Origin: LMUY01 sp965198565
Lineage (GTDB): Bacteria; Pseudomonadota; Alphaproteobacteria; Acetobacterales; Acetobacteraceae
Reading direction: 5' to 3'
Length of the DNA: 64,000 nucleotides
NCBI GenBank assembly: GCA_965198565.1
Contig: OZ240665.1
Location: 2,666,001 to 2,730,000 of the forward strand
The notes beneath the pieces were generated by a model. That model ran no database searches and was not told where the DNA came from. It saw only the letters and a program-made list of their open reading frames with translations. The first letter of the stretch is position 1, and every line of letters begins with the position of its first letter. Both the position numbers and the translations under genes were made by a program. Shown in pieces: positions 25,723 through 33,919 of this stretch.

Positions 25723-28344
25723 CTAGCTGGCGATCAGCTCCCGGATACGGCTGGCGAGGGCTTCGACGGCGAAAGGCTTGGTCAGGATGTGCATGCCCTG
25801 CTGCAGCGGGCCGCGGCCGAACTCCGCATTCTCCGCATAGCCAGTGATGAACAGCACCTTCAGCTCCGGGCGCAGCGCGCGGCCGGCCTCTGCCACCTGC
25901 CACCCGTTCATGCCGCCGGGCAGGCCGACATCGGTCACCAGCAGGTCGATGTGGTGGTCGGAGCGCAGCACCTCGAGCCCGCTGCGCCCGTCAGCCGCCT
26001 CGATCGTGCGATAGCCGAGGTCGTCCATGACGTCGGTCACCAGCATGCGCACGGTCAACTCGTCGTCCACCACCAGCACGGTCTCGCCGTGGCCGATACG
26101 GGGCGTGCGGCTGACCTCGCCCACCACATCGGCTAGCTGCACCGCCCCAACGAAGCGGGGCAGGTAGAGCCACAGCGTGCTGCCGGCGCCGACTTCGGAC
26201 TCGATGCGGACCTGGCCGCCGGACTGCCGGGCAAAGCCATAGATCATCGACAGGCCGAGCCCGGTGCCTTGCCCGATCGGCTTGGTGGTGAAGAACGGGT
26301 CGAACGCCTTGGCGATCACCTCGGGGGGCATCCCCGTCCCAGTATCGCTCACGCTGAGCGCCACATAGGCGCCGGGCGCCAGCTCCCGCGCCGCCGCGTC
26401 CTGGGCGCCGAACTCCTGGTTGCCGGTGCGGATGGTAAGCTTGCCGCCGTCCGGCATGGCGTCTCGCGCGTTGATGCACAGGTTGAGCAGCGCGTTCTCC
26501 AACTGGCTCTGGTCCACCATGGTGTTCCAAAGCCCGTGCGCGCCTTCGACCAGGACCGTCACCGAGGGCCCCATGGTGCGGCGGATCAGCTCCTCGAGGC
26601 CATCGATCAGGTGGTTGACGTCGGTGGCCTTGGGTTCGAGCGTCTGGCGGCGGGAGAACGCCAGCAGCCGGTGGGTCAGCGCGGCCGCCCGGTTGGCGGC
26701 GCCCTGGGCGGCGGTCACATAGCGGTTCACGTCCGTCAGCCGGCCCTGTGCCACCCGCGTCCGCAATAGCTCCAGGCTGCCGGTGATGCCCGTGAGCAGA
26801 TTGTTGAAGTCGTGCGCCAATCCGCCCGTGAGCTGCCCCACCGCTTCCATCTTCTGCGATTGCCGCAGCGCCGCTTCGGTCGCCATCAGCGCCTCCGTGC
26901 GATTGGCCACCTGCACCTCCAGCGATGTGGCCAGGCGGCGCAGGTCTTGCTCGGCGCGGCGGCGTTCGACCACCATGCGGGTGCGCAGCGCGACCTCGGT
27001 GATGAAGCCGAGCTTGTCGCTGGACCAGTCCCGCGGTGAATCGCTGGCCAGGTAGAGCATCGCCACCAGGCCCGTCTGTTCCGTGACTGGTACGCTGATG
27101 AAGGCCTGGACGTGCAACGCGGCGAGGCTTGCGGCATGGGCGGCGGTGCGGCGGTCCTTGCGCACGTCGCGCACCACGACCGGTTGGCCGCCACTCAGCG
27201 CCTCCGTGTGCAGCGCGAACGCCTGCAGCGGGAATTGCCCCTGGATCGGCGCCAGGCCCGGGGCGTGCCAACCCTGCTCGACCGACACCGTTTGCCGCAG
27301 CGGGTCCACCGTGCAGTAGCCGACGCGGCTGACCTCGAGCGTGCGGCCGAGGATTTCCGCGGCGGCGGCTACCAGTTCGGCCGGCGTTTCGAGGGTGCGG
27401 AAGCGGCTGTCGAGTTCCAGCAAGGCGCGGCTGCTGGCCTCGGCCTTCTTGCGCTCGGTGATGTCCAGCGCGGTGCCGGCAAGGCGCAGGGCCGTGCCGG
27501 TGCTCGCGTGCATCACCTGCGCACGGGCATCCACCCAGCCGGCGCCGCCGTCGGGCCGGATCACCCGCATCTCGAACTGGAAGTCGCTGCCGGTGGTCAC
27601 GCTATGGCCCACGGCCGCTTCCATCGCCTCGCGGTCCTGCAGATGCATCGCGTCCACGAGGTTGGCGTAGGTGAAGTCGTGGCCGGGATCGCGGCCGAAG
27701 ATCTCCCGGCAGATGGCCGACGTCATGAGTTCGCCGGTGCGCAGGTCCAGCTCCCAGATGCCGAGCCGGCCAGCTTGGGTGGCGAAGCGCAGCCGCGCCT
27801 CGCTCTCTTCCTGCCCGCGCAAGCGGTCGCTCAGCTCGGCGAGCAAGGCAGCGTTGTGGTTCTCCAGCCCCGCCAGCCGCTCGCGCTCGAGGGTCACATC
27901 CACCTGGCTAGCGAAGAAATAGGCCAAGTTGCCGCCTCCATCTCGTACCGGCGCCAACAACAGGCGGTTCCAGAACGGCTCGCCAGTCTTGCGGTGGTTG
28001 CGCACGTCGATCTCGATCGCCTGGGCGCGCTTCACCGCATCGCGGATGCGACGGACCGTTTCCCAGTCGGTCTCCGCGCCCTGCAGGAAGCGGCAGTTGC
28101 GGCCGACGATCTCCTCCCGTGCATAGCCGGTCAGCCGGCAGAACGCGTCGTTGGCAAACACCACGGGATTGTCGGGGATCCGCGGGTTGGTGATGATCAT
28201 CGGCATCCACGTGGCGCGCACCGCCGAAACGAACGGGTCGGTGCCGCCGCGAAGGCCTTTCAACACCGCGCCGATCCACGCCTCATCTCTGTCGATGTCC
28301 GCTTGGCTAGTCCCGGGCTGCGCGTGAGCGCCCAATTCATTCAT
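25723..28344 (-). CDS. LOV-domain hybrid sensor histidine kinase
   Basis: An 873-residue soluble sensor kinase. Domains in order: an N-terminal LOV/PAS domain (about 40-155) with the flavin-adduct motif GRNCRFLQG (Cys84) plus the downstream NRLLLAPV and YFFASQVDVT segments; a second PAS with PAC (about 185-300); a GAF domain (about 305-460); HisKA with phospho-acceptor H511 (GGLAHDFNNLLTGI); HATPase (about 610-730, SDTGTGMPPEV, GTGLGLSMIYGFARQSGG); and a C-terminal receiver with D805 (LLVTDVGLPGG) and K856 (TKPF). Blue-light sensing through FMN is inferred from the intact motif. No separate response regulator is adjacent. The GAF domain could add a second ligand. Confidence 0.92.
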   Translation of the reverse strand: MNELGAHAQPGTSQADIDRDEAWIGAVLKGLRGGTDPFVSAVRATWMPMIITNPRIPDNPVVFANDAFCRLTGYAREEIVGRNCRFLQGAETDWETVRRIRDAVKRAQAIEIDVRNHRKTGEPFWNRLLLAPVRDGGGNLAYFFASQVDVTLERERLAGLENHNAALLAELSDRLRGQEESEARLRFATQAGRLGIWELDLRTGELMTSAICREIFGRDPGHDFTYANLVDAMHLQDREAMEAAVGHSVTTGSDFQFEMRVIRPDGGAGWVDARAQVMHASTGTALRLAGTALDITERKKAEASSRALLELDSRFRTLETPAELVAAAAEILGRTLEVSRVGYCTVDPLRQTVSVEQGWHAPGLAPIQGQFPLQAFALHTEALSGGQPVVVRDVRKDRRTAAHAASLAALHVQAFISVPVTEQTGLVAMLYLASDSPRDWSSDKLGFITEVALRTRMVVERRRAEQDLRRLATSLEVQVANRTEALMATEAALRQSQKMEAVGQLTGGLAHDFNNLLTGITGSLELLRTRVAQGRLTDVNRYVTAAQGAANRAAALTHRLLAFSRRQTLEPKATDVNHLIDGLEELIRRTMGPSVTVLVEGAHGLWNTMVDQSQLENALLNLCINARDAMPDGGKLTIRTGNQEFGAQDAAARELAPGAYVALSVSDTGTGMPPEVIAKAFDPFFTTKPIGQGTGLGLSMIYGFARQSGGQVRIESEVGAGSTLWLYLPRFVGAVQLADVVGEVSRTPRIGHGETVLVVDDELTVRMLVTDVMDDLGYRTIEAADGRSGLEVLRSDHHIDLLVTDVGLPGGMNGWQVAEAGRALRPELKVLFITGYAENAEFGRGPLQQGMHILTKPFAVEALASRIRELIAS

Positions 28345-28406
28345 ATAATAGAACTCTGTCTCATCTCCTTATCTAGACGCACCGGGCTGCGCTTTCGTTC
28401 CCGGCC

Positions 28407-29186
28407 TCATTCATGGTCGGGGTCACAAGGTTTTGGTGCGGCCAAATGGCCCGGCTCGTCGCGGTATCTCGCCCCGATCAGAAACTCTCGATTGCCCTCT
28501 GGCCCGGTGATCGGGCTCGGTTCCACCCCCAGGACGGCCCAGCCGGGCAGGGCAGCCCACCAGCGCGCAATCGTCTCGCACACGGTCTCGTGCACCGCCG
28601 GGTCGCGCACGACTCCGCCTTTGCCGACATGCTCCGGCCCGGCCTCGAACTGCGGCTTGATCAGCGCCACCGCCCAGGCGCCCGCGGCGCAGCAGGCGAG
28701 CGGCGCGGGCAGCAGCGTGCGCAGCCCGATGAAGCTCGCGTCGCAAACCAGCGCGGCCACGCTCTCGTCGAGCACGAGATGGCGGGCATTGGTGCGTTCG
28801 CGCACCGTCACTCGCGGGTCGTTGCGCAGTTTCCAGGCCAGTTGGCCGTGGCCGACATCGACCGCGATCACCCGCGCCGCACCGCCGGCGAGCAGCACGT
28901 CGGTGAAGCCGCCGGTGGAGGCGCCGATGTCCAGGCAGACCCGCCCGGCGGGCGAGAGGGCGAAGTGCGCCAGCCCATGCGCGAGCTTCAGGCCGCCGCG
29001 CGAGACCCAGGGATGGTCCTGCCCCTTGACCTCGAGCGGGCTGTCCGGCGGCAGGCTTTGGCCGGCCTTTTCGACCCGGCGTTCGCCCGCGAACACCTTT
29101 CCCGCCAGGATCAGCGCCTGGCCGCGCGCCCGGCTCTCGACCAGGCCGCGGTCGAGCAGGAGCTGGTCGGCGCGGACGGACTTCAC
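28407..29186 (-). CDS. tlyA: TlyA-family rRNA 2'-O-methyltransferase / hemolysin-like
   Basis: A 259-residue protein: S4 RNA-binding domain (about 3-60, VRADQLLLDRGLVESRARGQALILAGKV) followed by an FtsJ/RrmJ-type methyltransferase (LDIGASTGGFTDVLLAGGA, VIAVDVGHGQL, CDASFIGLRTLLP, LIKPQFE). The family methylates ribosomal RNA cytidines at the ribose. The GTG start at 29186 overlaps the trpF stop (GTGA), which fixes it. The last residues after GARYRDEP are a variable tail. Confidence 0.92.
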   Translation of the reverse strand: MKSVRADQLLLDRGLVESRARGQALILAGKVFAGERRVEKAGQSLPPDSPLEVKGQDHPWVSRGGLKLAHGLAHFALSPAGRVCLDIGASTGGFTDVLLAGGAARVIAVDVGHGQLAWKLRNDPRVTVRERTNARHLVLDESVAALVCDASFIGLRTLLPAPLACCAAGAWAVALIKPQFEAGPEHVGKGGVVRDPAVHETVCETIARWWAALPGWAVLGVEPSPITGPEGNREFLIGARYRDEPGHLAAPKPCDPDHE

Positions 29187-29839
29187 CGCCCGCGGACGGC
29201 CTGGATGAAGGCAGTGACCAGCGCCGGGTCTTTCAGCCCGGGGGCGCGCTCGACGCCGGAACTCACGTCCACCGCGTGGGCGCCGGTGGCGGCGATGGCG
29301 GCGGCGACGTTGCCGGGTGTGAGCCCGCCCGCCAGCAGCCAGGGGCCCGGGGCCGCCCAGCCGTGCAGCACCGACCAGTCGAACGGAGCCGCGTTTCCGC
29401 CCGGCCGGGTGGCGCCAGCGGGGGGCTTGGCATCCAGCAGCAGGGCATCGGCGCCGTCCAGCGCGGTCGGCAGGTCGGCTGCGGACTCGATGCCGACCGG
29501 CCGCCACACCGGCCGGCCGAAGCGGGCGCGCAGGGCGGCGGCGCGGGCGGCGCTGGCCACCACCTGCAGCACGTCCAGCGCACAGACCGCAAGCACGTCG
29601 GCCACCGCTGCGTCGGTCGGGTCGACGAACAGGCCGACGGTGATCGGCGACGCATGGATGGCGATGGCGCGGGCGGCGGCGGGGGCGATGAAGCGCGGCG
29701 ACGGCGGGAAGAACACGAAGCCGACATAGTCCGCGTCTTGAGCCGCTTCGTAGGCCTCCGGCGTGGTCAGCCCGCAGATTTTGACCTGGGTGGCCGTGGC
29801 GTCAGTGCTCGACCACTTGCACCGCGGTGCCGGGACCAT
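29183..29839 (-). CDS. trpF: Phosphoribosylanthranilate isomerase
   Basis: A 218-residue TrpF, catalysing the Amadori rearrangement in tryptophan synthesis. The KICGL motif holds the catalytic cysteine; FVFFPPSPR, VGLFV, LLLDAK, LAGGLTPGNV and DVSSGVE follow in family order. The only ATG upstream of KICGL overlaps the lapA end by 38 bases and adds about 19 residues. Gene order ihfB-lapA-trpF is common in this bacterial group. Confidence 0.95.
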   Translation of the reverse strand: MVPAPRCKWSSTDATATQVKICGLTTPEAYEAAQDADYVGFVFFPPSPRFIAPAAARAIAIHASPITVGLFVDPTDAAVADVLAVCALDVLQVVASAARAAALRARFGRPVWRPVGIESAADLPTALDGADALLLDAKPPAGATRPGGNAAPFDWSVLHGWAAPGPWLLAGGLTPGNVAAAIAATGAHAVDVSSGVERAPGLKDPALVTAFIQAVRGR

Positions 29840-30122
29840 GACCGGCCACTGGGCGCGGCCGCATCGTCTCGAGCTGCTCCTCCAGGGCGCGGACGCGGCG
29901 TTCGGCCCGGCGCGCCCGGCGGCGTTGCGCCACCGAGTTCATGCCAACCACCAACGCGCCGAGCACGAAGAACACGGCACTCGCGCCCAGCACCGCCAGC
30001 GAGATAGGGAGTTGCCAGGTGAGATCGGTGGGCCAAAACCCGAGCGAGACCGGCTGCTGGTTGGAGAGTGCGAACACCACCAGCACCAGAATGAACGGGG
30101 CGACGAAGATAAATCCCAACAT
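29802..30122 (-). CDS. lapA: LapA/DUF1049 membrane protein
   Basis: A 106-residue inner-membrane protein with two hydrophobic helices (about 3-20 and 38-62) separated by the NQQPVSLGFWP segment, then a basic, coiled-coil-like tail (RRRARRAERRVRALEEQLE). Its start overlaps the ihfB stop by a single shared base pair region near 30122. LapA-type proteins in gammaproteobacteria act in lipopolysaccharide assembly control; that role is unproven here. Confidence 0.85.
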   Translation of the reverse strand: MLGFIFVAPFILVLVVFALSNQQPVSLGFWPTDLTWQLPISLAVLGASAVFFVLGALVVGMNSVAQRRRARRAERRVRALEEQLETMRPRPVAGHGPGTAVQVVEH

Positions 30123-30445
30123 CAGGCGATCACCCGTTCGCGCGACGAGGCACGTACGGGCCGGCCGCCGCGATTGACTCGTTCGCGCAGTTCCTTGCCG
30201 GCCTTGAAGAACGGCACGGCTTTTTCATCCACTGGCACGGCCTCGCCGGTGCGCGGGTTGCGCCCGGTCCGTGCGTCGCGCCGCTTGACGGTGAAGGCGC
30301 CGAAGCCGCGCAGCTCTACCCGTTCGCCCCGCGCCAGGGCGGCGGTGATTTCGTCGAAAATCGTGCTGACGATGATGTCCACATCCCGACCGAGAAGATG
30401 GGGATTGGCCGCCGCCAATTCGGCAATAAGTTCCGATTTCGTCAT
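30122..30445 (-). CDS. ihfB: Integration host factor subunit beta
   Basis: A 107-residue HU/IHF-family DNA-bending protein: MTKSELIAELAAANPHL start, GFGAFTVKRRDARTGRNPRTGE DNA-binding arm, and PFFKAGKELRERVN. The C-terminal extension (GRPVRASSRERVIA) is slightly longer than in E. coli. First gene of the ihfB-lapA-trpF-tlyA unit. Confidence 0.95.
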   Translation of the reverse strand: MTKSELIAELAAANPHLLGRDVDIIVSTIFDEITAALARGERVELRGFGAFTVKRRDARTGRNPRTGEAVPVDEKAVPFFKAGKELRERVNRGGRPVRASSRERVIA

Positions 30446-30613
30446 GACAGCGGCGCTCCAAGCCCGTTAAAACTGCCAGACTCGCCGCGGGCCGTCAACA
30501 GTAACGTCTTCAAACAAAACGTTCTTTCTTTACAGGCGTGATGCGTCGCCCGTGGGCTTGTACACGCGGACGCGCCTTGGTATGACGCAGCGGTAACGCT
30601 GCCGGAGATGGCG

Positions 30614-31234
30614 ATGGATTGGCAAGACCGTATTGAGAGCTACTGCCGATTGACCAAGTTCCCGCGCAGCCTGTTCCTCAGCGAGGATGGCCGGGTGGTG
30701 GGCACCTGGATCATGGGCAACGACTACCGCGTCCGCTCGGGTTACTACGGCGGCTATCCGGCGGGCTATCTGCGCCGGGTCGCAGCCTTGTTCCCGGATC
30801 GCCGGCGCGTGTTGCACGTGTTCAGCGGCAAGGTCGACCTCAGCGCCATGCCGGGGGACACGGTGGACTGCAACCCCGCGATGCAGCCGGATTGGCTCGC
30901 CGACGCGCATGACCTCTCCGCCGTGCCGCTGGCGGAGTATGACCTGGTGCTGGCGGACCCGCCGTACAGCATCGAGGACGCCGAGCGCTACCAGACGACG
31001 ATGGTGCAGCGCAACGTCGTCATGCGGTCGCTGGCGGCGGGAATGGCGGAAGGCGCCCGCGTGGTGTGGCTGGACCAGGTGCTGCCGATGTATCGCAAGG
31101 ACCAATGGCTGATCGAGGGGGTGATCGGGATGGTGAAGAGCACCAACCACCGGTTCCGGGTGGTGACGATCTTTCGTCGGTTGGCTGGCACCATGAAAGC
31201 TCCCTCTCCCGCTTGCGGGAGAGGGGTGGGGTGA
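30614..31234 (+). CDS. Orphan DPPY methyltransferase-like protein
   Basis: About 206 residues. VLHVFSGKVD may be the SAM-binding motif I, followed by TVDCNP and DLVLADPPYSIEDAERY, whose DPPY motif is characteristic of N6-adenine and related amino-methyltransferases. No target-recognition domain or restriction partner is adjacent. GGAG six bases before ATG 30614 decides the start over an ATG two codons upstream. The last 11 codons (APSPACGRGVG) are encoded by a REP-like repeat, so the natural C-terminus was probably altered by repeat insertion. Target unknown. Confidence 0.65.
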   Translation: MDWQDRIESYCRLTKFPRSLFLSEDGRVVGTWIMGNDYRVRSGYYGGYPAGYLRRVAALFPDRRRVLHVFSGKVDLSAMPGDTVDCNPAMQPDWLADAHDLSAVPLAEYDLVLADPPYSIEDAERYQTTMVQRNVVMRSLAAGMAEGARVVWLDQVLPMYRKDQWLIEGVIGMVKSTNHRFRVVTIFRRLAGTMKAPSPACGRGVG

Positions 31235-31317
31235 GGGGGCTTTGCCGAGAGCGACCACTCTGGCTGTGTGAGAGCCACCCTCACCCCGACCCTCTCCCGC
31301 CGGCGGGAGAGGGAGAA
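31200..31317. repeat. Inverted pair of REP-like palindromes (copies 6 and 7)
   Basis: Copy 6 (31200-31240) is CTCCCTCTCCCGCTTGCGGG... with GTGGGGTGAGGGGG after the stem; copy 7 (31278-31317) is CCCTCACCCCGACC before the stem. They face each other over 37 bases between two converging genes. Copy 6 enters the coding end of the methyltransferase-like gene. Confidence 0.75.
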
Positions 31318-31332
31318 CGTGTGCGGGGAGTG

Positions 31333-32118
31333 CTATACGTCTGGCAGCGCGGCGACCGTGCGGAGCGCGTCGGCCACGCCTGGGGCGGCGGCGAGGATCG
31401 GGGCGCCCGATTTCGGCCCGTCGCGGTACATGAAGCCACTCACCACCGCCCCCGATTCCGCCAGAATGGCCAGCGCCGCCGCTACGTCCCACAGGTTGAT
31501 GTGCATCTCGACATAGCCGTCCAGCAGCCCGGCCGCGACCTCGGCCAGGCCCAACGCGCCCGAGCCGCCCGCGCGCAGCATCGACCCGGCGCCCATCACC
31601 CGCGCGCACAACGCCATGTAGTCCTTGGTTGGCTTGCGGGGCGACCAGCCGCACTCCACGATGGCGCGGGACAGCGTGGCGGTGGCGGCTGGCCGGATCG
31701 GGTAACCGTTGAGCGTGGCGCCATGGCCGATCCAGCCGGCATAGGTATCGCCTAAGCGCGGCGCCACCAACACGCCCAGCAGCGGCGTGCGGTCCTGCAC
31801 CAGGCCGAGCGAAACCGCCCAGCGCGAGCCGCCATGGGCGAAATTGCTGGTGCCGTCGATCGGGTCCACCACCCAGCGCAGCACGCCGTCGCGCGTGGCG
31901 CCGCCCTCTTCGCCCTGGAAGCCGTCTTCCGGGAACGCCTCCATCAAGGCGTTGGAGAGATAGGCTTCGACGGCGCCATCCGCCTCGGTCAGCCAGTCCT
32001 GGGCGCTCTTCAGCGTGGCGCTGTCGGAGCCCGGCGGCGGCTGCATGGAGATGGCCAGCGCCGCGGCCTCGGTACATGCGGTCTGCGCCAGGTTGAAGCG
32101 GCTCTCGAGATCGGTCAT
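31333..32118 (-). CDS. Inositol monophosphatase-family phosphatase
   Basis: A 261-residue Mg2+-dependent sugar-phosphate phosphatase. Metal-binding motifs are GEEGG, then WVVDPIDGTSNFAHG, and NLWDVAAALAILAESG near the C-terminus. The family includes inositol monophosphatase, histidinol-phosphatase HisN and CysQ. Its ATG overlaps the sugar permease stop (ATGA), so it ends the sugar ABC operon and may dephosphorylate a product of the imported sugar or glycerophospho compound. The exact substrate is not readable. Confidence 0.9.
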   Translation of the reverse strand: MTDLESRFNLAQTACTEAAALAISMQPPPGSDSATLKSAQDWLTEADGAVEAYLSNALMEAFPEDGFQGEEGGATRDGVLRWVVDPIDGTSNFAHGGSRWAVSLGLVQDRTPLLGVLVAPRLGDTYAGWIGHGATLNGYPIRPAATATLSRAIVECGWSPRKPTKDYMALCARVMGAGSMLRAGGSGALGLAEVAAGLLDGYVEMHINLWDVAAALAILAESGAVVSGFMYRDGPKSGAPILAAAPGVADALRTVAALPDV

Positions 32119-32921
32119 CGGATTCCTGCGCGCATGAAGCTTTGGACGAACTGCCGCTGGAACAGCAGGAAGGCGATCAGCAGGGGGGCGGCCGTCATCA
32201 GCGTGGCGGCGCAGATCACCGACCAATCCACGCCCTGCTCGGTAGAGGCAAACACCGACAAGCCCACGGTGAGCGGCCGCGTGGTGACGGAGTTGGTGAT
32301 CACCAGCGGCCAGAGGAAGTTGTTCCAATGGTAGCTGACCAGCACCAGCGCATAGGCGATATAGGTGGGGCGGGCCAACGGAACATAAACCCGCCAGATG
32401 GTGGCGAGCAGCCCCGAGCCTTCCAGCCGCGCCGCGTCGTCCAGCTCCTGCGGCACTTGGCGGAAGGTCTGCCGCAGCAGGAAGATGCCGAAGGCCGAGC
32501 CTAAGTAGGGCAGGGCGATGCCGCTGATGCTGTCCACCAGGCCGATATGCGCCAGGGTGGTGTAGTTGGCGACGAGCAGCACGTCCGGCATCACCATGAG
32601 CTGCAGCAGCACGACGCCGAACACCCAGTCACGGCCGGGAAAACGCATGCGGGCGAAAGCGTAGGCCGCCGGGGTGCAGAGCACGAACTGCGCCACGAGC
32701 ACCATCGTCACCAGCAGGAAGGTGTTGAGCAGGTAGCGCGGGAACGGCGCTGCGGCCCAGGCGACGGCGAAGTTGTGCCAGGTCAGCGGCGCGAGCGGCG
32801 CGAAATGCGTGGCATAGGCGGCCGGGTGGATCGCCGCCCAGACCGCATACAGCAGCGGCAGCAGCCAGACGAAGCCGAGCAGCCAGGAGGCGAGACTGGT
32901 GAAGCCGTCCGCCGCCCTCAT
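32115..32921 (-). CDS. Carbohydrate ABC transporter permease (MalG/UgpE-like)
   Basis: A 268-residue inner-membrane permease with about six hydrophobic segments. The coupling loop is PQELDDAARLEGSGLLATIWRVYVPLARP, typical of CUT1 sugar or glycerol-phosphate importers. The start overlaps the upstream permease stop. Confidence 0.92.
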   Translation of the reverse strand: MRAADGFTSLASWLLGFVWLLPLLYAVWAAIHPAAYATHFAPLAPLTWHNFAVAWAAAPFPRYLLNTFLLVTMVLVAQFVLCTPAAYAFARMRFPGRDWVFGVVLLQLMVMPDVLLVANYTTLAHIGLVDSISGIALPYLGSAFGIFLLRQTFRQVPQELDDAARLEGSGLLATIWRVYVPLARPTYIAYALVLVSYHWNNFLWPLVITNSVTTRPLTVGLSVFASTEQGVDWSVICAATLMTAAPLLIAFLLFQRQFVQSFMRAGIR

Positions 32922-33787
32922 CGGTAGTGCACGCGGCGGCCGAACACGCCGAATTGCAGCGCCGCCACCGAGCCCAGGATCAGCAACAGGACGACCGTCA
33001 ACGCGGCCGCCATCGACGTGTCCTGGAAGCGGAAGCCGGTTTCATAGATGTAGTAGAGGAGGAGGTTGGTTGCATTGTCGGGGCCGCCCTGTGTCATGAC
33101 CACCACGTGGTCGACCAGACGGAAGGCGTTTACCACGGCATTGACGAGTACGAACAGCGTGGTGGGCATCAGTAACGGCAGGGTGACCCGGCGGAAGTAG
33201 TATGAGCTGCTGGCGCCCTCGAGCCGCCCGGCTTCCTGCAGCACGGGCGGCAGGGTTTGCAGCGCGGCGAGATAGAAGATCATGAAGAACCCGGCCTCCT
33301 TCCAGATCGTCACCGCCATGAGGGAGGGGAGCGCGAGCGCCGGGTCTCCCAGCCAGTTGTGGCGGCCGAAGCCGAGTGCGCCGAGCACCTGGTCGAGCAG
33401 GCCATAATCGGGCGTGTAGAAGAACAACCAGATGTTGGCGATGGCGATCAGCGGCAGCATGGTGGGCAGGAAGAACGCCATGCGCAGGGCGGCGCGGCCG
33501 GGAACGGCACGATTGACCGCCAGCGCCATGGTGAGGGCGAGCACCACCGAGGCGGGAATGGTGACGAGCGCGTAGACGACGTTGTTGCGCAAGGCTTGGA
33601 AGAACACCGGGTCGTGCAGCATGGCGTCGTAATTGCCGGCGCCGACCCAGTGCGCCGGGTGCGAGCCGCGCGGCGTGGAGTAGAGGCTGTCGATGAGGGT
33701 GGCGACGGCGGGCCAATGGGTGAACGCGACGAGGAACGCCAGCGCGGGCAGCAGGAGGAGCCAGGCATAGATGGTTTCGCGGCGCAT
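32918..33787 (-). CDS. Carbohydrate ABC transporter permease (MalF/UgpA-like)
   Basis: A 289-residue permease. The coupling loop is PPVLQEAGRLEGASSSYYFRRVTLPLL. ATG 33787 (MRRETIYAW) begins at the first membrane helix; the frame stays open 29 codons upstream only because it runs through a REP-like repeat (APSPRPSPRGRG), which I exclude. The binding-protein genes lie upstream, separated by a repeat pair. Confidence 0.92.
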   Translation of the reverse strand: MRRETIYAWLLLLPALAFLVAFTHWPAVATLIDSLYSTPRGSHPAHWVGAGNYDAMLHDPVFFQALRNNVVYALVTIPASVVLALTMALAVNRAVPGRAALRMAFFLPTMLPLIAIANIWLFFYTPDYGLLDQVLGALGFGRHNWLGDPALALPSLMAVTIWKEAGFFMIFYLAALQTLPPVLQEAGRLEGASSSYYFRRVTLPLLMPTTLFVLVNAVVNAFRLVDHVVVMTQGGPDNATNLLLYYIYETGFRFQDTSMAAALTVVLLLILGSVAALQFGVFGRRVHYR

Positions 33788-33800
33788 GTGAACTTGCTTT

Positions 33801-33900
33801 CTTCTCCCTCTCCCTCTGGGAGAGGGCCGGGGTGAGGGGGCCACACACCGCCATCCTGCGAGCGGCCCCCTCACCCAACCCTCTCCCAGAGGGAGAGGGC
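33801..33900. repeat. Inverted pair of REP-like palindromes (copies 8 and 9)
   Basis: Copy 8 (33801-33840) and copy 9 (33866-33900) face each other inside the sugar ABC operon, between the binding-protein and permease genes. At this position they could lower read-through or stabilise upstream mRNA, letting binding proteins be made in excess of permeases (inference). Confidence 0.75.
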
Positions 33901-33919
33901 TTTTAGCAGGGGGCGGGAC

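Noticed and set aside
33788..33874. N-terminal extension of the MalF-like permease
   Set aside because: The extra 29 codons run through a REP-like palindrome; the membrane protein begins naturally at MRRETIYAW.
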